Shown here: piece by piece, positions 1-8,691 of the stretch | How the letters are laid out: each line of letters begins with the position of its first letter | Position numbering within the stretch: the first letter of the stretch is position 1 | Source of the DNA: DASTFY01 sp963813375 | Lineage (GTDB): Bacteria > Actinomycetota > Acidimicrobiia > Acidimicrobiales > Ilumatobacteraceae | Direction: 5' to 3' | Assembly (NCBI GenBank): GCA_963813375.1 | Contig: CAWEYT010000005.1 | Coordinates: forward strand, 62,001 to 126,000 | DNA: 64,000 nucleotides | Translations under genes and position numbers: made by a program | The notes under the pieces: model-generated | Told to the model about the DNA's origin: nothing | The model's database searches: none | What the model saw: only the letters and a program-made list of their open reading frames with translations

Positions 1-163
1 AGCAAACCCATCCTCGTGTCCTCTCTCCTAGCTGCTTGTCGCAGCTGCACGTCGTTCCCACACGCGGCTGAGACGATATCGGGCAGCCGTGGATCTGCTA
101 CCGGCCGTCCCGGGTGCGCAGGACGGACGGCTAGCGTGCGACGGGTCCGAGCAGGGGGTCGAC

Positions 164-988
164 GTGGAACTTCGGCCGGCGCGAATCGAAGACGTGCCCG
201 TCCCCGAGCTCTCCGGGCTCGCGCTGATGGCCGGCGCAGGAGCGCCGGAGCTGCTGGCCATCGGCGATCGGAAGTCGGTGCTCGTCCGCGCCGCGCTGAC
301 GGACGGACCGCTCGAGTGGTCGAGCCTCGACCTCGGCGCGCACGGCGGCCAGGACGGGCAGTTCGAGGGGGTGGCCGTCACCGGTGACGGCAAGGTCCTC
401 GTGCTGCGCGAGGACCCACCGACCGTGTCGGTGGTCGGCCCATCGGGAGCCCTGGCGGACACGATCACCTTCGAACCCGGTGACGGCGAGCACCTCCACG
501 ACATCTTCGACGACGCCGCGTCGTCGGGCGAGGGGCTCGTGCCACTGCGAGGGGATCGCCTGCTCGTCGCCCAGGAGAAGCATCCGCCGCTGCTCGTGGA
601 GTTCGGCGCTCGGGGCGACGAGCCGGCCGGCGTCTCTGTTGACTCCCTCGCCGTGCCGGACAGCCCCTGGGAGTGCCGCAGCGACCGCCTCCAGGCGTTG
701 GCGGCGTGGAGGCTCGACGGCCTGGACGACATCAGCGCTCTCGCCGTCGCCGGCGATGTCCTCTACTGCCTGTCCGACCAGTCCCGCTGCGTCGTGGCTG
801 TCGAGCTCCCGTTGGATCCCGGTTCACGGCGAGCCGAGGTCGCCGACCGCTGGGACCTGAGCGTGCCCGATCGTTCCGGCGAGGCGGACGGGAAGCCCGA
901 AGGACTGGTCGTGGCGGCCGACGGCACGTTCATCGTCGGGCTCGACACGAGGACACCCGACGCCAACCTGTGCTGGTACCCCCGTTGA
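164..988 (+). CDS. Hypothetical protein, possible beta-propeller/phytase-like fold
   Basis: A 274-residue protein with no clear signal peptide. It is rich in short beta-like segments with repeated G-D-G/D-x-x-L-V patterns (for example around residues 90-105 and 235-260), which resembles SdiA-regulated or esterase-like beta-propeller proteins. That resemblance is only by eye. I chose the GTG at 164 because a purine-rich AGCAGGGGG lies just upstream. An in-frame ATG at 89 would add 25 residues with no visible homology character. It ends 39 bases before the next gene on the same strand. Function unknown. Confidence 0.55.
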   Translation: MELRPARIEDVPVPELSGLALMAGAGAPELLAIGDRKSVLVRAALTDGPLEWSSLDLGAHGGQDGQFEGVAVTGDGKVLVLREDPPTVSVVGPSGALADTITFEPGDGEHLHDIFDDAASSGEGLVPLRGDRLLVAQEKHPPLLVEFGARGDEPAGVSVDSLAVPDSPWECRSDRLQALAAWRLDGLDDISALAVAGDVLYCLSDQSRCVVAVELPLDPGSRRAEVADRWDLSVPDRSGEADGKPEGLVVAADGTFIVGLDTRTPDANLCWYPR

Positions 989-1027
989 GCCGATCCGGCT
1001 CCGACCGAACGTGAAAGGCACGCAACG

Positions 1028-1838
1028 ATGACCCGACAGCCGGTTCGCTCACGCGAGTACAAGGTGATGCTCAAGCCGGAGCGCTTCGCCGGCACGGAGG
1101 ACGAGGCCCGCCTGGCCGTCGACGAGTTCTGGCAGGAGGTCGGCCGCCTGCTCGCCGAGCTCGACATCCCGACCGAGGGATCGTTCGACGAGGTCAAGGC
1201 TCATCGACGCATCCGGTTCTTCGACACCGCCGAGCGCGGGTTCAACGGCAGGCGGTACATCTTCCGCGAGCGGATCGAGGTCGAGAGCGACGAGCGCCAG
1301 GTCACGCTGAAGTACCGCCACGTCGACCGCTACCTGGCCCAGGACCGCGACATGGACTCGAAGGACGACGAGGAGGCGGAGATCGAAGTTCGAGGAGGAC
1401 GTGAAGCCGCCGTTCGTGAGCGTGTTCAGCTACTCGACCAGCGTGAAGGTCGACGCGGACCGGGAGTTCGGACAGGTCGAGAAGGTGATGGACCTCTTCC
1501 CGGGGCTGGCCGGAGAACTGGAGGACCTCGACGCATCGGGCGACCTGGCGGTGGTCCGCGACTTCTGCGCGAGGGAGCTCGTGTTGGTGGGCGCCACCTT
1601 GCTGCTCGGGAAACGGGACATCGAGGCCGAGTGCGCGATGGTGATCTGGCACGACGACGACGACATGGAGACCCCACCGGTCTGCGTCGAGTTCAGCTTC
1701 AAGTACGAGGACGAGGACGAGGACTACCGCGGCACCGTGACGAGAGACGCCCATGACGTGCTGCAGGCGCTGGGCACGAAGTTGACCGACTGGGTCCACC
1801 CCGATCCGGTGACCAAGACCGCCTTCGTCTACGAGTAG
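1028..1838 (+). CDS. Conserved hypothetical, CYTH-like, broken by +1 frameshift
   Basis: Two overlapping reading frames together give a plausible protein of about 269 residues. The first runs from ATG 1028 (after GAAAGG) to about 1385. The second continues in another frame to TAG 1838. Removing one base near 1385 joins E-A-E-I to K-F-E-E-D-V-K without a gap. The first half has the alternating charged pattern of CYTH/triphosphate-tunnel proteins (E-Y-K near the start, R-R-I-R-F-F, V-T-L-K-Y-R). This is a weak resemblance, so the family is uncertain. The 3' end overlaps the convergent PPOX gene by 10 bases. Confidence 0.5.
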
Positions 1839-2497
1839 CCCCGCGCCACCGACGGGGACACGTCACGACCGGGCAGGAGGTCTGCGGCGTCGACCGGTGT
1901 TCCCCAGGTCAACGAGCACGGGACCACGCCGGCCCACACCGGGAGCGCGAGATCCTCGTCGTCGTCGATGGGGTCGCCCGTGCGGATCTTGGCCGACGCC
2001 TCCTCGATGTCGAGGCGGAGCACGGACGTGACCTTGAGCTCCTGGTCAGTCGGCGGGCGCACCTCGTCCCAGCGTCCGGGCGCCAGGTGCTCGCTGATCA
2101 CCCGCAAGGCGTGCTCCTGCTCGTCCCCGTCGACCTTGTGCGCGCGGCCGAAGGCCACCACCGAGCGGTAGTTCATCGAGTGGTGGAACGCGGAGCGGGC
2201 CAGCACCAGGCCGTCGATCAGGGTCACGGTGAGGCACACGTCCACGCCACCGGCCAGGTCGCGCAACAGGCGGCTGGCCACGGAGCCGTGGAGGTAGACC
2301 GCGTCACCGTCGCGCCCGTAGAGCATCGGGATGACCACCGGGCGACCGGACGCCACGAGGCCCACATGGCCGATCAGGCTGGCGTCGAGGATGGCGTGGA
2401 TCGTGGGCTCGTCGTAGGCCGCCCGCTTCGGAACGCGGCGGACGCGGGACCGGTCGGAGCGGGGGCCGGGCGGCGCGGTGGTGTCGGTGACGCTCAC
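1829..2497 (-). CDS. Pyridoxamine 5'-phosphate oxidase family (FMN/F420 split-barrel) protein
   Basis: A 222-residue protein of the PNPOx-like split-barrel class, which binds FMN or F420 and reduces or oxidises small substrates. Recognisable elements are the start of the barrel (H-V-G-L-V-A-S-G-R-P-V-V-I-P), the segment Y-L-H-G-S-V-A-S-R-L followed by V-C-L-T-V-T, and S-M-N-Y-R-S-V-V-A-F-G-R-A. The GTG at 2497 is preferred because it overlaps the upstream stop as GTGA, implying translational coupling to the AhpD-like gene. The substrate cannot be read from sequence. Similar proteins are often called nitroimidazole-reductase-like. Confidence 0.85.
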   Translation of the reverse strand: MSVTDTTAPPGPRSDRSRVRRVPKRAAYDEPTIHAILDASLIGHVGLVASGRPVVIPMLYGRDGDAVYLHGSVASRLLRDLAGGVDVCLTVTLIDGLVLARSAFHHSMNYRSVVAFGRAHKVDGDEQEHALRVISEHLAPGRWDEVRPPTDQELKVTSVLRLDIEEASAKIRTGDPIDDDEDLALPVWAGVVPCSLTWGTPVDAADLLPGRDVSPSVARGYS

Positions 2498-2952
2498 AGC
2501 TCGGGCACCATGTGGGTGGCGATGGCGACGCGGTTCCAGGCGTTGATGGCGACGACCGCCAGGAGCAGCTGGCCCAGCTCGGCCTCGGAGAGCACTGCCG
2601 CAGCGTCGGCCCACACCTCGTCCGTCACGCCGCCTTGGCCGATGAGCGTGACCTGCTCGGCCAGCGCGAGGGCGGCGCGCTCGCGGGCGGTGAAGAAGAC
2701 CGACTCCCGCCACGCGGCGAGGGTCGCCAGCCGGCGTTCACCCTCGTTGGCGGCCAGAGCATCCCGGACGTGCTGGTCGAGGCAGTAGGCGCAGCCGTTC
2801 AGCTGGGAGACCCGGATGCGGATGAGCTCACGGAGGCGGGGATCGAGGTCGATGGAGCGGTCGAAGGCGTCCAGCGCCCGGTAGGGAGCGGGCGCGGCCC
2901 GGCCGACGGCCAACCGGGGCTCGATGGTGGCGAGGAGTTCGCTGATCGTCAT
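2494..2952 (-). CDS. Carboxymuconolactone decarboxylase / AhpD-like protein
   Basis: A 152-residue all-helical protein. The AhpD core C-A-Y-C-x3-H lies at residues 54-61, preceded by R-E-L-I-R-I-R-V-S-Q. In AhpD the CxxC cysteines and histidine form a thiol peroxidase/relay centre. In this family the motif predicts peroxidase or alkylhydroperoxidase-like activity rather than decarboxylation. The start is ATG 2952. It is first in a two-gene operon with the PPOX protein (4-base overlap) and divergent from the MocR gene starting 47 bases away, so the MocR regulator may control it. That regulatory link is inference. Confidence 0.88.
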   Translation of the reverse strand: MTISELLATIEPRLAVGRAAPAPYRALDAFDRSIDLDPRLRELIRIRVSQLNGCAYCLDQHVRDALAANEGERRLATLAAWRESVFFTARERAALALAEQVTLIGQGGVTDEVWADAAAVLSEAELGQLLLAVVAINAWNRVAIATHMVPEL

Positions 2953-2998
2953 GATCGCACCGTACGGCAGAAGTGGATCAAGAGTAAGGTCCAGTTCG

Positions 2999-4447
2999 AT
3001 GAGTTCTGAATGGTCCACTTCGCAGGGGCTGGATCTCCATCTCGAGGTGGGGGACGGCGGCCGGCGTACCTCCATCGAGGAGGCGTTGCGCCGGGCCATC
3101 AGGGACGGTCGGCTGGCCGCCGGGTACGCGGGTCCCGTCGACGAGGGTGCTCGCCCGCGACCTGGCCGTCGCCCGCGGCACCGTGACCGAGGCCTACGAC
3201 CAGCTCGTGGCCGAAGGCTGGCTCGCCGCCCGCCAGGGTTCGGGCACCGTCGTCACGTGGACGGGTGAGCTCCACGGCCGTGACCCGCACGGCGGCGGCC
3301 TCCGTCGGCGGCGCCGGCGCGGTACGACTTCCGTCCGGGCAGCCCGGACGTCTCGTCGTTCCCCCGGCAGGAGTGGCTGGCCGCCGTTCGCAAGGGGCTG
3401 CGCTCGCTGCCCGACGCCGATCTGCGCTACGGCGATCCACGCGGCCTGCGGCGGACTCGCGAGGCGTTGGCCGGCTACCTGGCACGCGCCCGCGGCGTGC
3501 GTGCCGACCCCGACCGGCTGGTGATCTGCAGCGGGTTCGTGCAGGCGCTGGCGCTCCTGACCGCGACGCTGCGGCGCCAGGGGGCGACGGTCGTGGCGAT
3601 GGAGAACCCGTGCATGCACGCCTACCGCACGGTCACGGCCCGCGCCGAGCTGTCCGTGCGGTTCCTCGACGTCGACGAGGACGGCGCCGACCCGACGCCA
3701 CTCGTCCGCGCCCGGGCGTCGGGGCGGTCGGGCTGGTGTGACGTCTCGGCCGTGCTGCTGACGCCGGCCCACCAGTACCCGACGGGCACCACGCTGGCCC
3801 CCGACCGGCGGGCGGCCTTCGTCGAGTGGGCTCGCCACCACGACGGGATCGTGATCGAGGACGACTACGACGGCGAGCACCGGTACGACCGCCAACCCGT
3901 CGGCGCGCTGCAGGGCATGGATGCCGAGCGCGTGGTCTACGTCGGGACGGCGAGCAAGAGCCTGGCGCCCGGGCTCCGCCTCGGGTGGATGGTCCTGCCG
4001 GATGGCCTCGTCGAGCCTGTGGCCTCGGCCAAGGAGCTCGCCGACCGGCAGTCGGGGGTCATCGAACAGGCCGCGCTGGCCGAGCTGATCACCTCTGGTG
4101 GCCTGGACCGGCACATCCGCCGCAACCGGCTCCGCTACCGGCGACGCCGGGACGAGCTCGTGGCCGCGCTGGCCACCGTGCCCTCGATCGGCGTTCGCGG
4201 CATCGCGGCCGGGCTGCACGCCGTCGTGGACCTCCCGGGCGATGGCCCGACGGAGGCCGACGTCGTCGCTTCTCTGGCCGCGGCCGGGGTGGTCGTGCAC
4301 GGCCTCAGTGGCTACTGGCACCGCTCCCGCTCGCGGCGGCCCGGGATCGTGATCGGCTTCGGTACCCCGGCGGAGCACGCCTTTCCAGCCGCATTGGCCG
4401 CGTTGACCGAGGAGTTGCGGCGGGCCGTGGCAGGCTCCTTGCCATGA
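2999..4447 (+). CDS. MocR-type (GntR-HTH plus aminotransferase-like) regulator, two compensating frameshifts
   Basis: An N-terminal winged helix of GntR type (S-I-E-E-A-L-R-R-A-I-R-D-G-R-L, then V-L-A-R-D-L-A-V-A-R-G-T-V and Q-G-S-G-T-V-V) is followed by a fold-type I aminotransferase domain with the PLP-lysine region G-T-A-S-K-S. The frame from ATG 2999 is left at about 3125 (one extra base) and regained at about 3284 (one missing base in a CCC run). As written, translation would stop at 3266-3268. Outer parts share one frame and no residues are missing. The stop overlaps the next start as ATGA. The divergent AhpD/PPOX operon is the natural target. Confidence 0.85.
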
Positions 4448-5208
4448 GGATCGCGGTGGTCGGAGGTACAGGGCTCGTCGGGCGTCACATCGTGGACGCG
4501 TTCGCCACCACGGACGTCGACGTCGTCGTCGTGTCGCGGGAGAACGGCGTCGACCTGAGCACAGGGGCCGGTCTGGACGAGGCCTTCGCCGGCGTGCAGC
4601 GCGTCATCGACGTGAGCAACGCGGGGACGACCGACGAGGCCAAGGCGACGGCCTTCTTCACCGCGGCCGGCCAGCACGTCCAGGCCGCGGCGGCACGAGC
4701 GGATGCTGACCGGATCGTGCTGCTCTCGATCGTCGGCATCGATCGTGTGGCCTCCGGCTACTACGCGGCCAAGCTTGCCCACGAGGAGGCGACGAAGGCC
4801 GGCGACGTCCCGACTGTCGTGCTGCGTTCGACCCAGTTCCACGAGTTCGCCGGCCAGGTGCTCACGTGGGACCGGACGGGCGAGGTAAGTCGTGTGCCGG
4901 AGATGCTCGTGCGGCCGGTGGCCGCCGGGACGATCGCCGAGGAGCTCGTCGAGCTCGCCCTCGCGGATTCGCCGTCGGCCACGTCCGACGTCGGCGGCCC
5001 GCTCGTCGAGCAACTGGTGGACCTGGCTACGAAGCTGGCCGCCCGGCGCGGTGAGCCCGGCAGGGTCGAGGGTCACCGCGACGACACCGAGCGAGCCGGC
5101 CTGCTGGCCGGCGGCGCCCTGCTGCCGGGTCGGGACGCCCGCCTGATCGGTCCCACGTTCGAGGAGTGGTTGGACGCAGGGGAGCGCTTGCCGCACCTGG
5201 CCTGGTGA
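4444..5208 (+). CDS. NAD(P)-binding atypical SDR (NmrA-like) protein
   Basis: A 254-residue Rossmann-fold protein. It opens with the dinucleotide-binding motif G-G-T-G-L-V-G at residues 7-13. It then has an S-I-V-G-I-D strand, a Y-Y-A-A-K-L segment in the active-site Tyr/Lys region, and the V-L-R-S-T-Q-F-H-E-F segment typical of NmrA-like/atypical SDRs. These proteins act as NAD(P)H-dependent reductases or redox sensors. ATG 4444 overlaps the MocR stop by 4 bases, so the pair is one transcript. The substrate is unknown. Confidence 0.88.
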   Translation: MRIAVVGGTGLVGRHIVDAFATTDVDVVVVSRENGVDLSTGAGLDEAFAGVQRVIDVSNAGTTDEAKATAFFTAAGQHVQAAAARADADRIVLLSIVGIDRVASGYYAAKLAHEEATKAGDVPTVVLRSTQFHEFAGQVLTWDRTGEVSRVPEMLVRPVAAGTIAEELVELALADSPSATSDVGGPLVEQLVDLATKLAARRGEPGRVEGHRDDTERAGLLAGGALLPGRDARLIGPTFEEWLDAGERLPHLAW

Positions 5209-5318
5209 CGTCGCCCGCACGGGGTCCGTGCGTCGACCGCCTCGCCGTGCTGGCACCCGCGGCGCGACGGTGCTGCCACCCTTGGTTGAGCAGGCCCCGC
5301 CGGCGCATCATCGCGGGC

Positions 5319-7013
5319 ATGTCGCGCCGCAGCCGACCTGCAGGCGGGCTGGCGGTGAAGCCCCGACTGGTCGCCACGGCCCGCGCCCTGCGGGAGGTGG
5401 TGGCCCACCGGGACCTGCGGCGGGCCGAGGTGGCCTTCGCCTTCACCATCACCAGCGAGACCGCGTTCACGGTGGCGCTCGGCATCGTCGCCTTCCGCGA
5501 GGGTGGGGCCGGTGCGGTCGGTCTCGTGGCGGTGCTGCGGATGGTGCCGTCGGCGCTCGGATCCACCGTTCTCACGCCGTTCGCCGACCGCGCCCGCCGC
5601 GAGCTGGTGCTGGCGGTGGCGACACTGGTGCGCGCCGCCGCCGTCGGTGCCGCTGCGCTCCTCTTCGCGGCCGGGGCCCCGGCGTGGACGATCTACACCG
5701 CGGCCATCGTCGCCACCGTCGCCGTCACGATCTTCCGGCCCGTCCACTCCGCGCTGCTGCCGCTCCTGTGCGCCGAGACCACCACGCTCACCAGCGCCAA
5801 CGTCGTACGCGGGATGGTGGAGGCGGCGGCGATGTTGGCCGGCCCCGTGCTCGCCGGCGTCCTGCTCGCACTCGCCGGTCCGACCGCCGTGCTCATGGCT
5901 GCCGCCTTCCTGGCCGCCGCCACTGCGCTGCCGCTGCTCGGCATCCGCTCGCCCGCCGGCCGCCGGCCCGGGTCGGCACGGGTCGGCACGGTGCTCTCCG
6001 AGGTCGGCGAAGGGGTCCGCGTCGTGGCGCAGCACCGCGATCTCGGGATGGTGTTCGGGCTGGGCTTCGCGCAGACCATCGTGCGCGGAGCCCTCAACGT
6101 GTTCATCGTGGTGGTCGCCTTCGACCTGCTGGACCGAGGAGACGGTGCGGTGGCGGCGTTCGCGGCGGCGGTCGGCCTCGGAGGGCTGTTCGGGTCCTTC
6201 GGTTCGTCGTTGCTCGTCGGCAGCCGCCACCTCGGGAAGTGGCTGGCGATCGCGCTCGTCCTCTGGGGTGGACCGATCGCCGTCATGGGCGCGGCACCGG
6301 CGACGGCCGCCGTCTTCTCGCTGCTGATGGTGGTGGGCCTGGCCAACGCGGTCATCGACGTGCCGCTCTTCACGCTGCCCGTGCGGCTCGTCGACGATGC
6401 CGTGCTGGCGAGGGCGTTCGGCCTGTTCGAGGCCATGATCGCCCTGGGCGTCGGGCTGGGCTCGGTGGCCAGCCCGGTCCTCATCGCGACCGCCGGCCTG
6501 CGCGCCGCGCTCGTGGTCATCGGCCTGCTGCTGCCCCTCCTTGCGGTCATCAGCTGGCGAGCCCTGCGCGCCCTGGACGGCCGACTCGAGGTGCGTGACG
6601 AAGAGATCCGCGTGCTGCGCGCGGTCGGGATGCTGGCGCTGTTACCGGTGCCGGCCATCGAGCACCTCGCCAGCCGGCTGCACCGCCGGACCGTGCCCGC
6701 GGGAGAGCGGGTGTTCGAGCAGGGTGACGTGGGCGTCAGCGCGTTCGTGATCGTCGGCGGCACGGCCGACGTGGTGGGCGACGGCCGCATGATTGCCCGC
6801 CTGGGGCCGGGCGACGCGTTCGGCGAGATCGCCGTCCTCAAGGACGTCCCTCGCACCGCGGCCGTCGTGGCGGGGAGCGAGCTGGTCCTCTTCGAACTGG
6901 ACCGGGACGACCTGCTCGAGGCCCTCGGCCGCCATCAGCCGAGCGCCGACGCCGCCTACGCCGTGGTGGCCGGGCACCTCGCGAGCTACCGACCGGCGAC
7001 CGTCGGGGCGTGA
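5319..7013 (+). CDS. MFS transporter fused to a C-terminal cyclic-nucleotide-binding domain
   Basis: A 564-residue protein with about ten to twelve hydrophobic segments of MFS type in residues 25-420. A cytoplasmic cNMP-binding domain follows at about 440-555. This domain shows P-A-G-E-R-V-F-E-Q-G-D, the phosphate-binding-cassette-like G-D-A-F-G-E-I-A-V-L, and R-T-A-A-V. Known fusions of this type are thought to gate transport by ligand. Ligand and cargo are not identifiable. ATG 5319 (M-S-R-R-S-R) is chosen because the upstream in-frame part lies in non-conserved sequence overlapping the preceding gene. The stop overlaps the GTG of the next gene (GTGA). Confidence 0.85.
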   Translation: MSRRSRPAGGLAVKPRLVATARALREVVAHRDLRRAEVAFAFTITSETAFTVALGIVAFREGGAGAVGLVAVLRMVPSALGSTVLTPFADRARRELVLAVATLVRAAAVGAAALLFAAGAPAWTIYTAAIVATVAVTIFRPVHSALLPLLCAETTTLTSANVVRGMVEAAAMLAGPVLAGVLLALAGPTAVLMAAAFLAAATALPLLGIRSPAGRRPGSARVGTVLSEVGEGVRVVAQHRDLGMVFGLGFAQTIVRGALNVFIVVVAFDLLDRGDGAVAAFAAAVGLGGLFGSFGSSLLVGSRHLGKWLAIALVLWGGPIAVMGAAPATAAVFSLLMVVGLANAVIDVPLFTLPVRLVDDAVLARAFGLFEAMIALGVGLGSVASPVLIATAGLRAALVVIGLLLPLLAVISWRALRALDGRLEVRDEEIRVLRAVGMLALLPVPAIEHLASRLHRRTVPAGERVFEQGDVGVSAFVIVGGTADVVGDGRMIARLGPGDAFGEIAVLKDVPRTAAVVAGSELVLFELDRDDLLEALGRHQPSADAAYAVVAGHLASYRPATVGA

Positions 7014-7634
7014 CACCGGTGCCGGCAGGCGGCCAGGCCGCGTGGCAACCTGCGCGGGTGCGACGGGACGAGCTCGAGCAGTACCGGGGCGCGCCCGTCG
7101 ACGACCTCGTGGGACCGGGCCTGCGCCTCCTGCTGGTCGGCATCAACCCGGGGTTGTGGACGGCGGCCGTCAACGCCCACTTCGCCCGCCCTGGCAACCG
7201 CTTCTGGCCCGCCCTGTACCGCGCCGGCATCGTCGACCGGCTGATCGACGCGTCCCGCGGCCTCGAGCCGGACGACGCGGACCTGCTCGTCGCCAAGGGC
7301 GTCGGCATCACCAACATCGTCAACGTGGCCACGGCCCGGGCCGACGAGCTGACGGCCGAGCAGCTCCGGGAGGGTGCCGACCGCCTGGAGGCGCTCGTCC
7401 GGGCGACCCGACCGCGGGTGGTCGGGGTGCTGGGGCTGACCGCGTATCGCCAGGCGTTCGGCCAGCCCAGGGCGGTGGCGGGACGGCAGCCCGAGGACCT
7501 CGGCCGGCGCGGAGCTGTGGATCGCGCCGAACCCGAGCGGCCTCAACGCCCACGCCTCGCTGGCCTCGCTGGCCGCGGACTACCGCGAGCTGGCGGTGCG
7601 AGCGGGCGTGCCCGTGGGGCCGCCCGTCGGTTGA
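7010..7634 (+). CDS. mug: G/U mismatch-specific uracil-DNA glycosylase, +1 frameshift near the 3' end
   Basis: A Mug/UDG-superfamily repair enzyme that removes uracil or ethenocytosine opposite guanine. Motif 1 G-I-N-P-G lies at residues 44-48, followed by N-R-F-W-P-A-L and the helix region V-G-I-T-N. Motif 2, N-P-S-G-L-N-A, is in a different frame after an extra base near 7504 (E-D-L-G then A-E-L-W-I-A-P). With that base removed the protein ends at TGA 7632-7634, about 207 residues, near the family length. As written the frame runs on into the next gene. GTG 7010 overlaps the upstream stop. GTG 7058 is an alternative start. Confidence 0.85.
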
Positions 7635-7714
7635 CCCGATCCGGGCGCGCCGTTCCCAGACTTTTCTCAGCGACCGCCAAGGGTCGCGGGAGCGTGACTT
7701 GCGAGGATGGAGCC

Positions 7715-8630
7715 ATGACCCCCCTTCACCAGCACGACCACGAACATGGGCATGACCACGAGCACGACCGGGGCCTGGCCTACGACCTCCCGCGCCTCGT
7801 CGGTCGTCGCCGGGCCTTGCAGGTCCTCGGTGGCGCCAGCCTGCTGGCTCTCGTCGGCTGCGCTTCCTCGAACGACAACGGCGCAGCCGGGTCCACGGCG
7901 GGCACCGGATCGACCGGGACGACCGGCACATCCGGAACCGCCGCCACCACTGGCGCCTCCGCCGCCACGACGGTCGCCACCACGGCAGCGACCGGCGGTG
8001 ACGTGGATGTCATCCCCGAGGAGACGGCCGGGCCTTTCCCGGCCGACGGATCCAACGGCCCGAACGTCCTCACCGAGAGCGGCGTGGTCCGCAGCGACAT
8101 CCGCAGCAGCTTCGGCTCGTCCTCCGGGACGGCCGGCGGGATCCTCACGACGGTCGCCTTCACCGTCGTCGACGCCGGCAGCGATGCCCCGTTGCCCGGC
8201 GCAGCCGTCTACGCGTGGCATTGCGACCGCGAGGGTCGCTACTCCATCTACTCCGAGGGTGCAGAGAACGAGAACTACCTGCGCGGCGTGCAGGAGACCG
8301 GCGCCGACGGTGCAGCCACGTTCACGACCGTCTACCCGGGCTGCTACGCCGGCCGCTGGCCCCACGTGCACTTCGAGGTGTACTCCAGCCTGGCCGACGC
8401 CACCTCGGGCGCCAGCCCCATCGCCACCTCGCAGATCGCGCTGCCCGAGGAGGTGTCCTCCGCGGTGTACGCCACCGAGGGCTACGAGGACAGCGTGGGC
8501 AACGCCTCCCAGGTGACGTCTGGAGAGCGACAACGTGTTCAGCGACGGCTGGGAGCTGGAGACACCGACGGCCAGCGGCTCGGTCGACGAGGGCTACACG
8601 ATCGCCCTGACCGTGGGGGTCACGGCCTGA
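7715..8630 (+). CDS. Tat-type lipoprotein, intradiol ring-cleavage dioxygenase-like, +1 frameshift near the 3' end
   Basis: The N-terminus is strikingly His/Asp-rich (eight His in the first 17 residues). Twin arginines at 31-33, a hydrophobic stretch and the lipobox L-V-G-C with Cys49 follow, then a Thr/Ala/Gly-rich linker. The globular part has the intradiol dioxygenase look: P-E-E-T-A-G-P-F-P, a V-Y-A-W-H-C-D-R-E-G-R-Y-S segment, and P-H-V-H-F-E-V. Iron ligands in the family are two Tyr and two His. An extra base near 8519 breaks the C-terminus. Corrected, it continues L-E-S-D-N-V-F-S-D to TGA 8628-8630. This is an exported, membrane-anchored member of unknown substrate. Confidence 0.82.
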
Positions 8631-8691
8631 GGCGACGGCTACAGTCCCGGCCGCAAAGTCGGCGAAGGGGAACTGAGGGGGTCACAGTCCG

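Noticed and set aside
16..387. Arg-rich open frame at the left edge
   Set aside because: Composition is that of an out-of-frame reading. The overlapping frame from 164 has better codon bias.
1385..1400. Programmed +1 frameshifting as an explanation for split genes
   Set aside because: No shared slippery sequence, stop-codon context or structure is seen at the break sites, and they affect unrelated genes.
5969..5992. Tandem GGGTCGGCAC copies
   Set aside because: Short in-gene duplication inside the MFS coding sequence with no further structure.
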